Source: Alphaproteobacteria bacterium UBA998 (GTDB taxonomy: Bacteria; Pseudomonadota; Alphaproteobacteria; Rickettsiales; UBA998). Taken from it: DNA of 64,000 bases. Shown piece by piece: positions 1 to 11,200 of the stretch (position 1 is its first letter; the number at the start of each line of letters is the position of its first letter). The stretch is from NCBI GenBank assembly GCA_002291925.1, contig DBAY01000024.1:1-64000 (forward strand). Direction: 5' to 3'. A program made the translations under genes and the position numbers. A model generated the notes under the pieces. That model saw nothing but the letters and a program-made list of their open reading frames with translations, searched no databases and was not told the origin of the DNA.

Positions 1-33
1 TATCTTAATGGAACAATGCCGGAGAGAGTAATT

Positions 34-582
34 CTAGAGGCCGCGCACCGCGCCCTGCGGGGCCTGCGATGCCAGTGCAGCGGTGTATTTGCCAACGACC
101 GGCTGCACCACTTCGCCTGCCGTCGTCTGCACTTGCTGCTGCGCGGGCACTGATGCCACGGCTTGAGCGGCTGCGGCCGCGGCTTCCGGGGGCACAACAA
201 TCGCGTTTTCCGGTCGGGGGGCCATATCGGTGGCCGTGCTGGCGACCGTCGCGGCTTCATGCTGCTGTTTCAGCTTATTAGCTACGGCTTGCATCTGATC
301 CACACCCATGGTGAGGCCGGCCTCATTCATGGCGCGGTACTGATCGAGCGCCTTCTGGCTGGCCTCAGGCGGGAACTGCACGCCGGGCACGGCGATCTTG
401 TCCTGCAATTCCTTGGGAATCTGGATAAAGGAGATCTCTAGCCCGTGCGGCGTGAAGGTCATCTTGCTGACTGGCTGGGAGGCCACCACGCTATGCACCA
501 TCCGCTCTGCGGTCTGGCCGAACAGTGCATTGCTCAGTACCGGGGTGGCGGCAGTTTCGGTTTGTGCGGTTGTCTCGCTCAT
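34..582 (-). CDS. Hypothetical protein, 182 aa
   Basis: I do not recognise this family. The N-terminal half (residues 15-115) looks folded, with a short beta-like stretch around TFTPHGLEISFIQIP and a helical stretch near 75-110. The C-terminal third is rich in Ala, Gln, Val and Pro and probably disordered. There is no signal peptide or membrane segment. The ATG is supported by AGGAGA seven bases upstream. The gene follows the small gene at 593-832 by 10 nt, so the two are probably one transcript. Both are close to the S24-type repressor gene upstream. Real gene status rests on the ribosome binding site, alphaproteobacterial codon use and operon spacing. Confidence 0.65.
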   Translation of the reverse strand: MSETTAQTETAATPVLSNALFGQTAERMVHSVVASQPVSKMTFTPHGLEISFIQIPKELQDKIAVPGVQFPPEASQKALDQYRAMNEAGLTMGVDQMQAVANKLKQQHEAATVASTATDMAPRPENAIVVPPEAAAAAAQAVASVPAQQQVQTTAGEVVQPVVGKYTAALASQAPQGAVRGL

Positions 583-592
583 CGCCTGTCTC

Positions 593-832
593 CTATGCCA
601 TCGCCCGTTGGGGGATACGGATTTCCGAGGCGGTCAGGATCACCTCGGCGAATTTTGGCGAGAACAGCTTGTTCAGCACCATGCGCTTGATGGATTCCTG
701 AAAATGGCGGCGCCGCTCCTCATTCAGCATGGTGTTGACCGTGATCGCGCTCAGCCCACCATCCGCGACGGGGTTGCTGCACAGCACATAGCCATTATCC
801 AGCGGTTGAATGTAATCGTTGGGGTCGAACAT
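593..832 (-). CDS. Small hypothetical protein, 79 aa
   Basis: Small protein of unknown function with no signal peptide or TM segment. It starts MFDPNDYIQPLDNGYVLC and has a central segment rich in charged residues (NEERRRHFQESIKRM) that is probably helical. A TTG at 883 would add 17 residues, but the ATG at 832 gives a more plausible N terminus; neither start has a strong Shine-Dalgarno sequence, so the start is uncertain. It is the first gene of a two-gene unit with the 182-aa protein at 34-582. The 128 nt upstream, to the repressor gene, are AT-rich and probably hold its promoter. Confidence 0.55.
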   Translation of the reverse strand: MFDPNDYIQPLDNGYVLCSNPVADGGLSAITVNTMLNEERRRHFQESIKRMVLNKLFSPKFAEVILTASEIRIPQRAMA

Positions 833-960
833 GGAGAAAACGGCTCCGCATCCTTGTGTGTTTCGATACCCTGATAGTACCAAAAGGAGCCGCGCGGTGT
901 GTGTGACAGTTTAGTGAAACTTTTATTGCCGCAATTTAACAAAATTCCAGCAAATCCGCG

Positions 961-1617
961 CTAGAGCCGCCGCCCCAGCCAGATGACCTTGCCGATCACA
1001 TTAAGTGCCTGAGGCGCAATGTCTTCCACTGCGGAATAGAGCGCATTATCGCTGATGATGGCGAGCCGCTGGCGCACCGGGTCGATACGCAGGCGCTTGA
1101 CCATCAGGTGGTCGTCATAGCCGATGACGAAGATGCCGTCCGTGCGCGGGTAGGATTCGGTGAGGTCCACCAGCACCGTGTCGCCGTTGCTGAGGGTGGG
1201 CTCCATGGAGTCGCCCTCCACGTGGATGATGGCGAGTTCGCTCGCGGGGGCGCTGGTGGCGCGCTGCAGCCAGGAGCGCTGGAAGCAGAGGTGATAGCGG
1301 ATATTCTCACGCTGGATAAGCTTGCCATGGCCCGCCGAGGCGACGACGTCATAGGCGGGAATCGGCACAAAATCGCCTTCTTCCAGCAGAAGCTGGCCGC
1401 TGGCGGGCTCGGTGGGGATGAGCAATTCCTCGTTCACGCCCAGAAACTCGGCGAGTTTCTTCCTATCAGCCCCCTGCAGGTGCTTGGGGCTGCCCTTGTA
1501 GATGAACTGGTGCAAATAGGCATGGTTGCGCCCGATGGCCAGCGAGGCCGATTTCATATCGAAATCCTTCGACCGGGCGCGGAAGATATTCAGCAGGTTG
1601 CGGCGTACCTTGTCCAT
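961..1617 (-). CDS. S24-family (LexA/CI-like) transcriptional repressor, 218 aa
   Basis: Phage-repressor/LexA-type regulator. The N-terminal part (about 1-65) is a divergent helix-turn-helix domain. The C-terminal part (about 83-215) is an S24 peptidase fold with the Ser of GDSMEPT at residue 137 and the Lys of MVKRLR at residue 174, which together form the Ser-Lys dyad used for RecA-stimulated or self cleavage. An Ala-Gly pair at 95-96 (VVASAGHG) is a plausible cleavage site. It is not canonical LexA, because the winged-helix domain is missing; S24 regulators of this shape control stress or prophage genes. It is divergent from folC and shares a 120-nt intergenic region with it. Whether it represses itself or its neighbours cannot be seen. 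Confidence 0.85.
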   Translation of the reverse strand: MDKVRRNLLNIFRARSKDFDMKSASLAIGRNHAYLHQFIYKGSPKHLQGADRKKLAEFLGVNEELLIPTEPASGQLLLEEGDFVPIPAYDVVASAGHGKLIQRENIRYHLCFQRSWLQRATSAPASELAIIHVEGDSMEPTLSNGDTVLVDLTESYPRTDGIFVIGYDDHLMVKRLRIDPVRQRLAIISDNALYSAVEDIAPQALNVIGKVIWLGRRL

Positions 1618-1737
1618 GCATCAAGGCTAGCGCCAATCGGATAGGGCTGCAATAAAAACGTGTAATAATATGAAATCATCCTATCAGAGGCAGAAAAACC
1701 CTTGTGGAGCCAAGGGGTTCGGCGCTATGCCATCGGC
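1618..1737. promoter_or_regulatory. Divergent intergenic region between repressor gene and folC
   Basis: Short AT-rich spacer between two divergent genes. Around 1660-1676 it contains GTGTAATAATATGAAA, which could supply a -10 element on either strand. No perfect inverted operator was found. Location is the only strong argument for a regulatory role. Confidence 0.3.
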
Positions 1738-3036
1738 ATGTCCCGCGTCGCCGCGCTTTTGCAGGAATTGCAGCAGACCTCCGCCCAGCCCATCGTGATG
1801 GGGCTGGAGCGCGTGGAAGCGCTCTGCGCCCGGCTGGGCCACCCGGAGCGCCGCCTGCCGCCGACCATCCATATCGCGGGCACCAATGGCAAGGGCTCGC
1901 TCTGCGCCTTCCTCCACGCGCTGGGCAATGCGGCGGGGCTGAAGGCGCACCGTTATATCTCGCCGCATCTGGTGCGCTTCAACGAGCGCATCGTGCTGGT
2001 GGATGAGGAAATCGGCGACGAAAAGCTGGCGGAGTATCTGGAGGCGGTGAGGGGCCCGGCGCAGGAACTGGGTGCGACTTATTTTGAGAGCACCACCGTG
2101 GCGGCGTACCTTGCGTTCGCCGACCATCCCGCGGATCTGCTCATTCTGGAGACCGGTATGGGCGGACGGCTGGATGCGACCAACGTGGCGAGCCCCATCC
2201 TCACCGCCATCACGCCGATTTCAATGGATCATCAGGCGTATCTCGGCACCACGCTCGCCGCGATTGCCGCCGAGAAGGCGGGCATTCTCAAGCCCGGCGT
2301 GCCCTGCGTGATGGGCCCGCAGCGCCGCGCCGCCGCCGAGGTGCTGCGCGCACGAGCGCGGGAGCTGGGTTGCCGCCTCCATGCCTGCCCCGCTGACTGG
2401 CGGATGGAGCCGGAAGCGGAAGGCTTTGCCTACATCTCCAATGAGCGATGGATCGATGGGCTGCAACCCGCGCTGCCGGGCGTACATCAGTATGACAACG
2501 CCGCCACTGCCGTGGCCTGCTTCGAGCTACTCGAGGATCGCTGGTCGCTTACCGACGCGCAGATACGCACCGGCCTCGCGCAGGCGCGCTGGCCCGCCCG
2601 GCTGCAGCATCTGTCTGAGAGCCCCTGGCGGGCGCACCTGCCCGAGGGTGCCTCGCTGTGGCTGGATGGGGGCCATAATGCCGGGGCAGGGGCCGTGCTG
2701 CAGCAATGGATGGCGACGCGCCGCCAGCCGGTGCACGTCATCTGCGGTATGTTGCAGGACAAGGACCACGCGGAGTTCCTCGCTGCCGTTGGCGCGCGCG
2801 CGGCCAGCCTGCAATGCCTCGCCATTCCCGGCGCGGCGCTGTCCACGCCGCCGGAGGTGCTGGTGAGTGCGGCGGAAAAGTCCAAACCGGGGGCGCAGGT
2901 GGCGGAATCGCTGCCTGCGGCGCTGCAATGGCTTTCCAAACGCTTCGCCCCGCCGTATGATGTACTTATCTGCGGTTCGCTCTATCTGGCCGGGTACGTG
3001 CTGGGCGAGGGCGCGGCGCAGACAGGCCAGTCATAA
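1738..3036 (+). CDS. folC: Bifunctional folylpolyglutamate synthase / dihydrofolate synthase, 432 aa
   Basis: Mur-ligase-family enzyme that adds glutamate to dihydropteroate and then to tetrahydrofolates, using ATP, in the cytoplasm. The P-loop GTNGKGS lies at residues 48-54. Further Mur-ligase signs are the ETGMGGRLDATN block near 140-150, the SMDHQAYLG segment that follows, and the C-terminal domain with LWLDGGHN. Length fits the family. An upstream TTG at 1702 is in frame, but the ATG at 1738 gives the usual FolC N terminus; neither has a convincing ribosome binding site. In many alphaproteobacteria folC follows accD; here it stands alone beside the S24 repressor and is followed 10 nt later by a PAS protein. 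Confidence 0.95.
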   Translation: MSRVAALLQELQQTSAQPIVMGLERVEALCARLGHPERRLPPTIHIAGTNGKGSLCAFLHALGNAAGLKAHRYISPHLVRFNERIVLVDEEIGDEKLAEYLEAVRGPAQELGATYFESTTVAAYLAFADHPADLLILETGMGGRLDATNVASPILTAITPISMDHQAYLGTTLAAIAAEKAGILKPGVPCVMGPQRRAAAEVLRARARELGCRLHACPADWRMEPEAEGFAYISNERWIDGLQPALPGVHQYDNAATAVACFELLEDRWSLTDAQIRTGLAQARWPARLQHLSESPWRAHLPEGASLWLDGGHNAGAGAVLQQWMATRRQPVHVICGMLQDKDHAEFLAAVGARAASLQCLAIPGAALSTPPEVLVSAAEKSKPGAQVAESLPAALQWLSKRFAPPYDVLICGSLYLAGYVLGEGAAQTGQS

Positions 3037-3046
3037 GGGAGTCGCC

Positions 3047-3502
3047 GTGCCATCGAACGATCTGGGCAACCAGCGCCGCATCAACGAAGTGCTCTCCGGC
3101 TACTGGCACATGCAGCGCGGCGATCGGCCCTTTCCGCTGGAGCAGGACATCGATATCGACGATATCCACGACATTTGGGATTCCTGCTTCCTCGTCCGGC
3201 TGGAGCCGCACCTGACTGACCGCAAATATACTTACCTTTACCTCGGCAATGCGCTGGTTTCTGCCTACGGGGGCAGCCTGGATGACCGCGAAATCTGCGA
3301 GAAGCTGGTGTTTCCCTCCAGCATGTCGCTGGTGCATCGCTTCGATGAGGTGGTGAATAAGGCCGCGCCGGTGCTGGATGAGGGGGAATTCACCAACTCG
3401 CGCAATGTGCCGGTGCGCTATCGCTCGCTGATGCTGCCGCTGGGCGCATCCAACGGCAAGATCGGTTTCATCATCGGCGGCATGCGCTGGAAATCCTACT
3501 GA
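3047..3502 (+). CDS. PAS-domain protein of alphaproteobacterial type, 151 aa
   Basis: Single-domain PAS-like protein resembling the PAS_5 family common in alphaproteobacteria, with conserved features such as the WD-x-CFLV block and a C-terminal GKIGFIIGGMRW strand. There is no attached kinase or output domain, so its partner is unknown. The start is GTG at 3047, preceded by AAGGGA, and translates to a short VPSNDLGNQRRINEVL leader. It lies 10 nt after folC and 7 nt before the next gene, suggesting cotranscription. It could sense a small ligand or act as a protein-protein adaptor. Confidence 0.75.
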   Translation: MPSNDLGNQRRINEVLSGYWHMQRGDRPFPLEQDIDIDDIHDIWDSCFLVRLEPHLTDRKYTYLYLGNALVSAYGGSLDDREICEKLVFPSSMSLVHRFDEVVNKAAPVLDEGEFTNSRNVPVRYRSLMLPLGASNGKIGFIIGGMRWKSY

Positions 3503-3509
3503 GGCATCC

Positions 3510-4073
3510 ATGATCGATTTTGCCCCTCTGCAGATTCGCCAGACTTCGCGCAAGACCGATCACATCACCCGCTACCGCGTGGAGCAGCCGGGCGGAAAAC
3601 CCGTCATCGTCGAGGCCTCGAGCGCGGCGGAGGCCTTCCGCAAAAGCGGCGTGAAGGAAGCCACCCGCATCGTGAACCTTGATATGGAGCGGCTGAACAT
3701 GCTGGCGAGCGGCCTGCTGCAGCCCGAGGCTTCCTCCGTCTCCACCAGCATTTCGCTGGATGAGGAAGCGCTGCCGGAATTCATTCATGCCGATCTGGTC
3801 GAGGAATCCGGCGAAGAAGTATCGTTCGAAGAAATCTCGCTGGGCGATCTCAGCGCCCTGTTGAAGCAGGCGCCGCTGGCGAAGCCCGCCCCCGAACCGG
3901 TGGCTGCGCCCCCCGCCTTCGTGGAAGAAGCTGTGGTGGTGCCCCCTCCGCCCGCCATGCCCGCAGGGCCGGAGCCCGCCATGCAGGCAGACCCCGCCGT
4001 ACCCGGCGTGCTGGAGCGTGAGCTGACGCCTGAGGAAATCCGCCGACTGCTCAATAGCGAGACACCGGAATGA
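3510..4073 (+). CDS. Hypothetical acidic/proline-rich protein, 187 aa
   Basis: I do not recognise this family. Residues 1-60 look folded (an RYRVEQPGGKPVIVEASSAAEAF strand-helix block, written here only as a pattern of hydrophobic and charged residues). Residues 75-120 are acidic, and 120-170 form a Pro/Ala/Glu-rich linker. The C terminus has a short helix ELTPEEIRRLLNSE. There is no signal peptide, so it is presumably cytoplasmic. It starts 7 nt after the PAS gene, and its stop overlaps the start of the PstS-like gene in an ATGA motif, so the three are translationally coupled. Confidence 0.65.
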   Translation: MIDFAPLQIRQTSRKTDHITRYRVEQPGGKPVIVEASSAAEAFRKSGVKEATRIVNLDMERLNMLASGLLQPEASSVSTSISLDEEALPEFIHADLVEESGEEVSFEEISLGDLSALLKQAPLAKPAPEPVAAPPAFVEEAVVVPPPPAMPAGPEPAMQADPAVPGVLERELTPEEIRRLLNSETPE

Positions 4074-5086
4074 GGTGGGCACTGCTTCTGGTGCTGGCGG
4101 CTAGCCTCGCATCCCCTGCGGTGGCCCGCGAGCAGATTCGCGTGGTCGGCTCCTCCACCGTTTTCCCCTTTGTCGCCGTGGCAGCGGAGCAGTTCGGCGA
4201 GAAGACGAATTTCCGCACGCCGATCGTGGAGGAAAACGGCACGGGCGGCGGCATTGCGCTGTTCTGCTCCGGCACGGCGCCGGAGACGCCGGCCGACATG
4301 GCCAACGCCTCGCGCCCGATGAAGGACGCCGAGCGGGCACTGTGCGCCAGCCACGGCGTAACGGAAATCACGGAGATTCCCTTTGGCTATGACGGCATCG
4401 TGGTGGCGAACGCGAAATCCATGCCCGCCGCGCCCTTCACCCTGCAGCAGCTTTTTCTGGCCCTGGCGCGCGAGGTGCCGCAGGACGGAAAGCTGGTGCC
4501 CAACCCGTATCACCATTGGCGGGAGCTAGACCCTGCTTTGCCGGATCGCGCCATCGAGGTCTACGGCCCGCCGCCCTCCTCGGGAACGCGCGATTCTCTG
4601 GTGGAAATCCTCGGCAGCGTCGGCTGCAAATTGCCGGAATTCGTGGCGGCCTACCCGGATGAGGCCAAGCGCAAGGAAGCCTGCCACGCTCTGCGTGAGG
4701 ACGGGCCGTTCATCGAAGGGCGGGAGGATGACAACATCATCGTCATGAAGCTTGGCGCCAATTCCAACGCGTTCGGCATCTTTGGCTACAGCTACCTCGA
4801 CCAGAACGCCGACCGCGTGCAAGGCAACCCGGTGGATGGCGTGCTGCCGACCTATGAGAATATCTCTGCCGGCAAGTACCCTCTGGCGCGCGTGCTCTAT
4901 GTCTATGTGAAGAATCAGGCGATTGGCGTGGTACCGGGCCTCTCAGAATTCGCAGGCGAACTCGTTAGCGAAGACGCAGTGGGTGAGGAGGGGTATCTGA
5001 CACTAAAGGGGTTAATTGCGTTACCGAAGGAGCGGCAGGGTGAGGTTAGAGAAGCTTTATCCAAGCAAGGAATGAGTATTCACTAA
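4070..5086 (+). CDS. PstS-family periplasmic phosphate-binding protein, 338 aa
   Basis: Periplasmic substrate-binding protein of the PstS/SphX type. It has a cleavable signal peptide (about 1-19, ending SPAVA) followed by the family opening IRVVGSSTVFPF. Other phosphate-loop features are the GTGGG segment near residue 58 and PPSSGTRDS near 168. It probably captures phosphate for an ABC importer or is a regulatory or surface variant, since pstC, pstA and pstB are not adjacent. Its ATG overlaps the stop of the preceding gene (ATGA), an unusual pairing with a cytoplasmic protein of unknown function. The downstream 130 nt hold dispersed repeats rather than more genes. Confidence 0.85.
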   Translation: MRWALLLVLAASLASPAVAREQIRVVGSSTVFPFVAVAAEQFGEKTNFRTPIVEENGTGGGIALFCSGTAPETPADMANASRPMKDAERALCASHGVTEITEIPFGYDGIVVANAKSMPAAPFTLQQLFLALAREVPQDGKLVPNPYHHWRELDPALPDRAIEVYGPPPSSGTRDSLVEILGSVGCKLPEFVAAYPDEAKRKEACHALREDGPFIEGREDDNIIVMKLGANSNAFGIFGYSYLDQNADRVQGNPVDGVLPTYENISAGKYPLARVLYVYVKNQAIGVVPGLSEFAGELVSEDAVGEEGYLTLKGLIALPKERQGEVREALSKQGMSIH

Positions 5087-5117
5087 ACTCGTCACCTAGC
5101 GAAAGCCGGAAGCAAAA

Positions 5118-5214
5118 TACCTGTCGCCCTGAACTCGTTTCAGGGCCTTTACGAAAAAGATGCTGAAACAAGTTCAGCATGACAAAACTGGATTCCAGCT
5201 TTCGCTGGAATGAC
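5118..5214. repeat. Dispersed double-hairpin repeat, copy 1, plus an adjacent hairpin
   Basis: The block 5118-5184 recurs almost unchanged at 35188-35254 and 49791-49857. It holds two hairpins: GCCCTGAA pairing with TTCAGGGC, and TGCTGAA pairing with TTCAGCA, ending in CATGACA. Immediately after it, 5192-5211 is another perfect hairpin (ATTCCAGC, loop TTTC, GCTGGAAT). It sits between the convergent ends of the PstS-like gene and parE, so it may also help end transcription from both sides. Confidence 0.85.
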
Positions 5215-5219
5215 GGCGA

Positions 5220-7271
<2,052 letters not shown>

Positions 7272-7377
7272 CTAGTAAATATAGCGTTAAAGCGGCAGAA
7301 AACAAGGGTTTCCGCGCTGAAACGTCACAAAAGATTCATATGTCGGCTTGAGGCAAATGGGTTATCCTGAGGGTTCA

Positions 7378-8220
7378 ATGGGGGTCATTCTGTCGAGCTA
7401 TTTCGCCGATAATTCCAGCGATTCGCCGCATCACCTGTTCTCGCACATGAGCACGGGCCAGAAGGCGTTGCTGGGTGTGAGTGGGCTGGCGGTGGCGCTC
7501 GCGGCGGCACCGTTCGTGCTGCCTGCCTTTGGCGTTGGAGAACTGGAACAAATCACGGCGCTTACGACTTGCACCACGGGTGCGCCCACGGGACTTGCAG
7601 GGCAATCGGCCGTGTTGCTGGGGCAATTGCCGCTGGTAGGTGAGACGCTCTCGCATGGGGGTATCTGGAACGGTGTCGGGGCCGGGGCTATCGCCATTGC
7701 AGGCACGCTGGCGGCTAACCGTATGGAGGAGGCGTCGGAGAACAAATCGCTCTTTTCATGGCACGGTCTGGTGCGGGCTGCCACCATCGCCACCAGCGCG
7801 CTGGTCGCCGCTCCGGCGCTACTGCAATCGCTCACGATGGGAGTGCATTACTTCTCGCTGCTGGCAGGGACGAATATATACGGCGATCCGAATCAGTTCC
7901 GTGATGTGATCATGTTCGCACAGGAGAATATCGGCAAGCTGGGTGCCCAAGGCGCGGCGGCCAGTACCAGCGCGCTTTCGGCTTCATCAGCCTTGCTGCC
8001 GCATATTCTCAGCTGCGGTGTGGCGGCAGGTGTGGGCGGAGCAGCCCTGCATGGCAGCGCACATCATGCGGTGGCACACAGCGAGCCAGGGACCCGGATT
8101 GACTCCTTCACGGCGCAGGTTGAGAAATTCAAGCAAGCCCTTGCAATGCCAAAGCAATCGATGGCTGATCATGTCATGGCATCGCGCGCTCACGCACACA
8201 CTGCCTCACGGATGGCCTAA
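7378..8220 (+). CDS. Hypothetical multi-pass membrane protein, 280 aa
   Basis: I do not recognise this family. Hydrophobic Ala/Gly-rich segments lie near residues 30-50, 95-115, 130-155 and 205-235, so it is probably an inner-membrane protein with several helices; the C-terminal 55 residues are polar, with a His/Ala-rich tail. Three in-frame starts exist (TTG 7348, ATG 7357, ATG 7378); the last has GAGGG four bases upstream and is preferred. It converges on mfd, and their stops overlap by 4 nt. The composition resembles low-complexity alphaproteobacterial membrane proteins without assigned function. Confidence 0.6.
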   Translation: MGVILSSYFADNSSDSPHHLFSHMSTGQKALLGVSGLAVALAAAPFVLPAFGVGELEQITALTTCTTGAPTGLAGQSAVLLGQLPLVGETLSHGGIWNGVGAGAIAIAGTLAANRMEEASENKSLFSWHGLVRAATIATSALVAAPALLQSLTMGVHYFSLLAGTNIYGDPNQFRDVIMFAQENIGKLGAQGAAASTSALSASSALLPHILSCGVAAGVGGAALHGSAHHAVAHSEPGTRIDSFTAQVEKFKQALAMPKQSMADHVMASRAHAHTASRMA

Positions 8221-11200
8221 GCCGCTAGTGCGCCGACCTGTTTCAGGAAATCCTGTACCCCGCGCATTTTCTCTTTTTCAGTATTCCATGAAGCGGTGAG
8301 AACAAGCTTCTGATCGGCGCGGATTTTCATGCGGTTGGAGTTCTTCGCGATGAAGCCGATGAGGGCGTCGGCCTTGGGGAAGTGGTTGTTGTGGAAAGTG
8401 ATGACCGCACCTTTCGGGCCAGTGTCGATGCGCTCCACGCACGCTGCGCGGCTGAACTGCTTGATGCGCATCACTTCAAGTAACGTCTGAACTTCCTGCG
8501 GCAGCGGGCCGAACCGGTCGGCCATCTCGGCGGCAAAGCTGTCGATATCTTCCTCCGACTGCAGGGTGGAAAGGCGGCGATAGAGGCTCAGGCGCAGCGT
8601 GAGGTCCTCGATGTAGTCCTCTGGAATCAGGACAGAAACGCCAAGGTTAATTTGCGGCGACCAGTCCGCATCCTCTTCCGGCGTAGCGCCCGGCAGCTTG
8701 GCGGCGCGGGCGGCGGCCACGGCTTCGGACAGCATCTGTTGGTACAGCTCCACGCCCACTTCCTTAATATGGCCGGACTGTTCTTCACCCACCAGGTTGC
8801 CAAAGCCGCGTATGTCCATGTCATGGCTTGCCAAGGTGAAGCCTGCGCCGAGTGTATCGAGCGACTGCATCACCTCCAGACGGCGGGTGGCCTGATCGGT
8901 CAGCTTGGCATGATGCGGCAGGGTGAAATACGCATAGGCGCGCACCTTGCTGCGGCCCACGCGGCCCCGCAGCTGGTAAAGCTGCGCGAGGCCGAACATG
9001 TCGGCGCGGTTGACGATGAGCGTGTTCGCCGTCGGCACGTCGATGCCGGATTCTACGATGGCGGTGGAAAGCAGCACATCGAATTTGCCGTCGTAGAAGT
9101 CGTTCATGATCTGATCCAGCTCGGTGGCCGGAAGCTGCCCATGCGCCACGGCGAGGCGGGCGGAGGGTACCAGCTCGCGAATCTTGAAGGTCAGCTCGGC
9201 GATGTCGGCCACGCGGGGCGTCACATAAAAGACCTGCCCGCCGCGATGGATTTCGCGCTGGATAGCTTCTTTGATGACCACCGCATCGTAAGGTAGCACG
9301 AAGCTGCGCACCGCCAAGCGATCCACCGGCGGCGTGGTGATGAGCGACAGCTCGCGCACCCCGGCCAGCGCCAGTTGCAGCGTGCGAGGGATGGGCGTGG
9401 CCGAGAGTGTGAGGACGTGGATATTGGCCTTCAGCGCCTTCAACGCCTCTTTCTGCTTCACGCCGAAATGCTGCTCCTCGTCGATGATGAGCATGCCGAG
9501 CCGCGCGAACTCCACTTGCTTCGAGAGAATCGCATGGGTACCGATGACGATGTCCACCGTGCCGTTCTTCAACCCCTCGCGGGTGGCCTTGGCATCCTTG
9601 GCGGAGGTGAGGCGCGAGAGCATCCGCACTTCCAGCCCTGTTTCCTCGAAGCGTTTGCGGAAGCCGCGGAAATGCTGGCGGGCAAGCAGGGTGGTCGGGC
9701 AGATGAGCGCCACTTGCACCGGCTTCACCGGGTCGGCGGCGGCGATGAAGGCGGCGCGCAGGGCCACTTCCGTCTTGCCGAAGCCCACATCACCGCAGAT
9801 GAGGCGATCCATTGGCTTGCCGGTAAGCAAATCGGCCTCCACCTCGTCGATGGAGCGTTGCTGATCCTCGGTTTCGTCGTAAGGGAAGCGGGCGCAGAAT
9901 TCCTCGTAGGCGCCGGGGGCGGCGTGGAGTTTGTGACCGGAACGAAGGGCGCGGGCGGCGGCAATTTTCATCAGCTCCTCCGCTGCCATGCGGATGCGCT
10001 CTTTCATCTTCGCCTTGCGGGCTTGCCAGCTTCCGGCGCCCAGCTTGTCGAGTTCCGCGCCGGTGGTCTCCTCGCCGTAGCGGGCGATGAGGTCCATGTT
10101 CTCGACGGGTAGGAAGAGCTTGTCGTCGTCCTTATAGACCAGCTTCAGGCAGTCATGGCGCTTGCCATGAACTTCCATCGTCACCAACCCGTCGAAGCGG
10201 CCGATGCCGTGATCCTTGTGCACGAGCAGCTCGCCCGGCTCGAAGCTGGCGGCCTCCTGCAGGAACGCATCGGCGTTGCGTTTGCGCTTCTTGGTCTGGA
10301 TGACGCGGTGGCCGAGAATGTCCTGCTCGGTATAGGTAATGACCTGCGGCGTCGCGAAGCCCTGCTCCAGCGGCACCACGGCGGAATACAGGCCGGGGCG
10401 GGTGATGATGTCGGCCCATGAGGCTGCTTCTTTTAATGAAACGTCATTCTGCGAGCCCGAAGGGCTGCGCAGAATCTCCTTGCGATGTTGAGAGAGATCC
10501 TGCGCTGAGGCTTCGCCTCCCGCAGGATGACGGCGGGGTAACTGCTCCTCCAGCAATTGCGTCAGCCGCCCGAGCGAGCCATCCGTGGCGGCGGTGATGA
10601 GCACGGAGCGTCCCGCCTTCACCGATTCCCGCGCCTCCTCGGCGAGCAGGAAGAACGGCGTCACCTGCTGCTGCTTCGCCAAGCTGTAGAGCTTGCGCAC
10701 GCCAGTGGTTTTCAGCTCCAGCGCCTTGTCGCCGCCGGAGAAGGGGGTGAGGTGGTAAAGCGGCTTGCGCTCCAGCTTCACCTCCAGCGCCACTTGGGTG
10801 AGGAACATCTCCTCCGGCGGCACGGGGTTATAAATGGCCTGCTTCTGCTTGAGGTTTATGGCCTCCTTGCGGGCGTGGTAGTAATCGGCGATCAGTTCCT
10901 GACGCTCCTCCAGCGTATGCCAAACATCATTGGCCAGCGCGATGACAGCTTCCGGCGCATATTCTAGGATGGAATCCGTGCGCTCAAAGAAGAGGGGCAG
11001 CCAGTGCTCCATCCCCGGCGTGTATTGCAGGCTGGAGACGCTGGCGTAGAGCGTGTCCTCCTTCCCCGGCACGCCGAAAAGCTGGCGGTATCGCTCGCGG
11101 AAAGTGGCGGCAGATTTTTCAGTGAGTTGAATTTCGCTTACCGGGTAGAGCGTCACCTCGCTGATTTCCTCGGTGGATCGCTGGGTGAGGGGATCGAACC

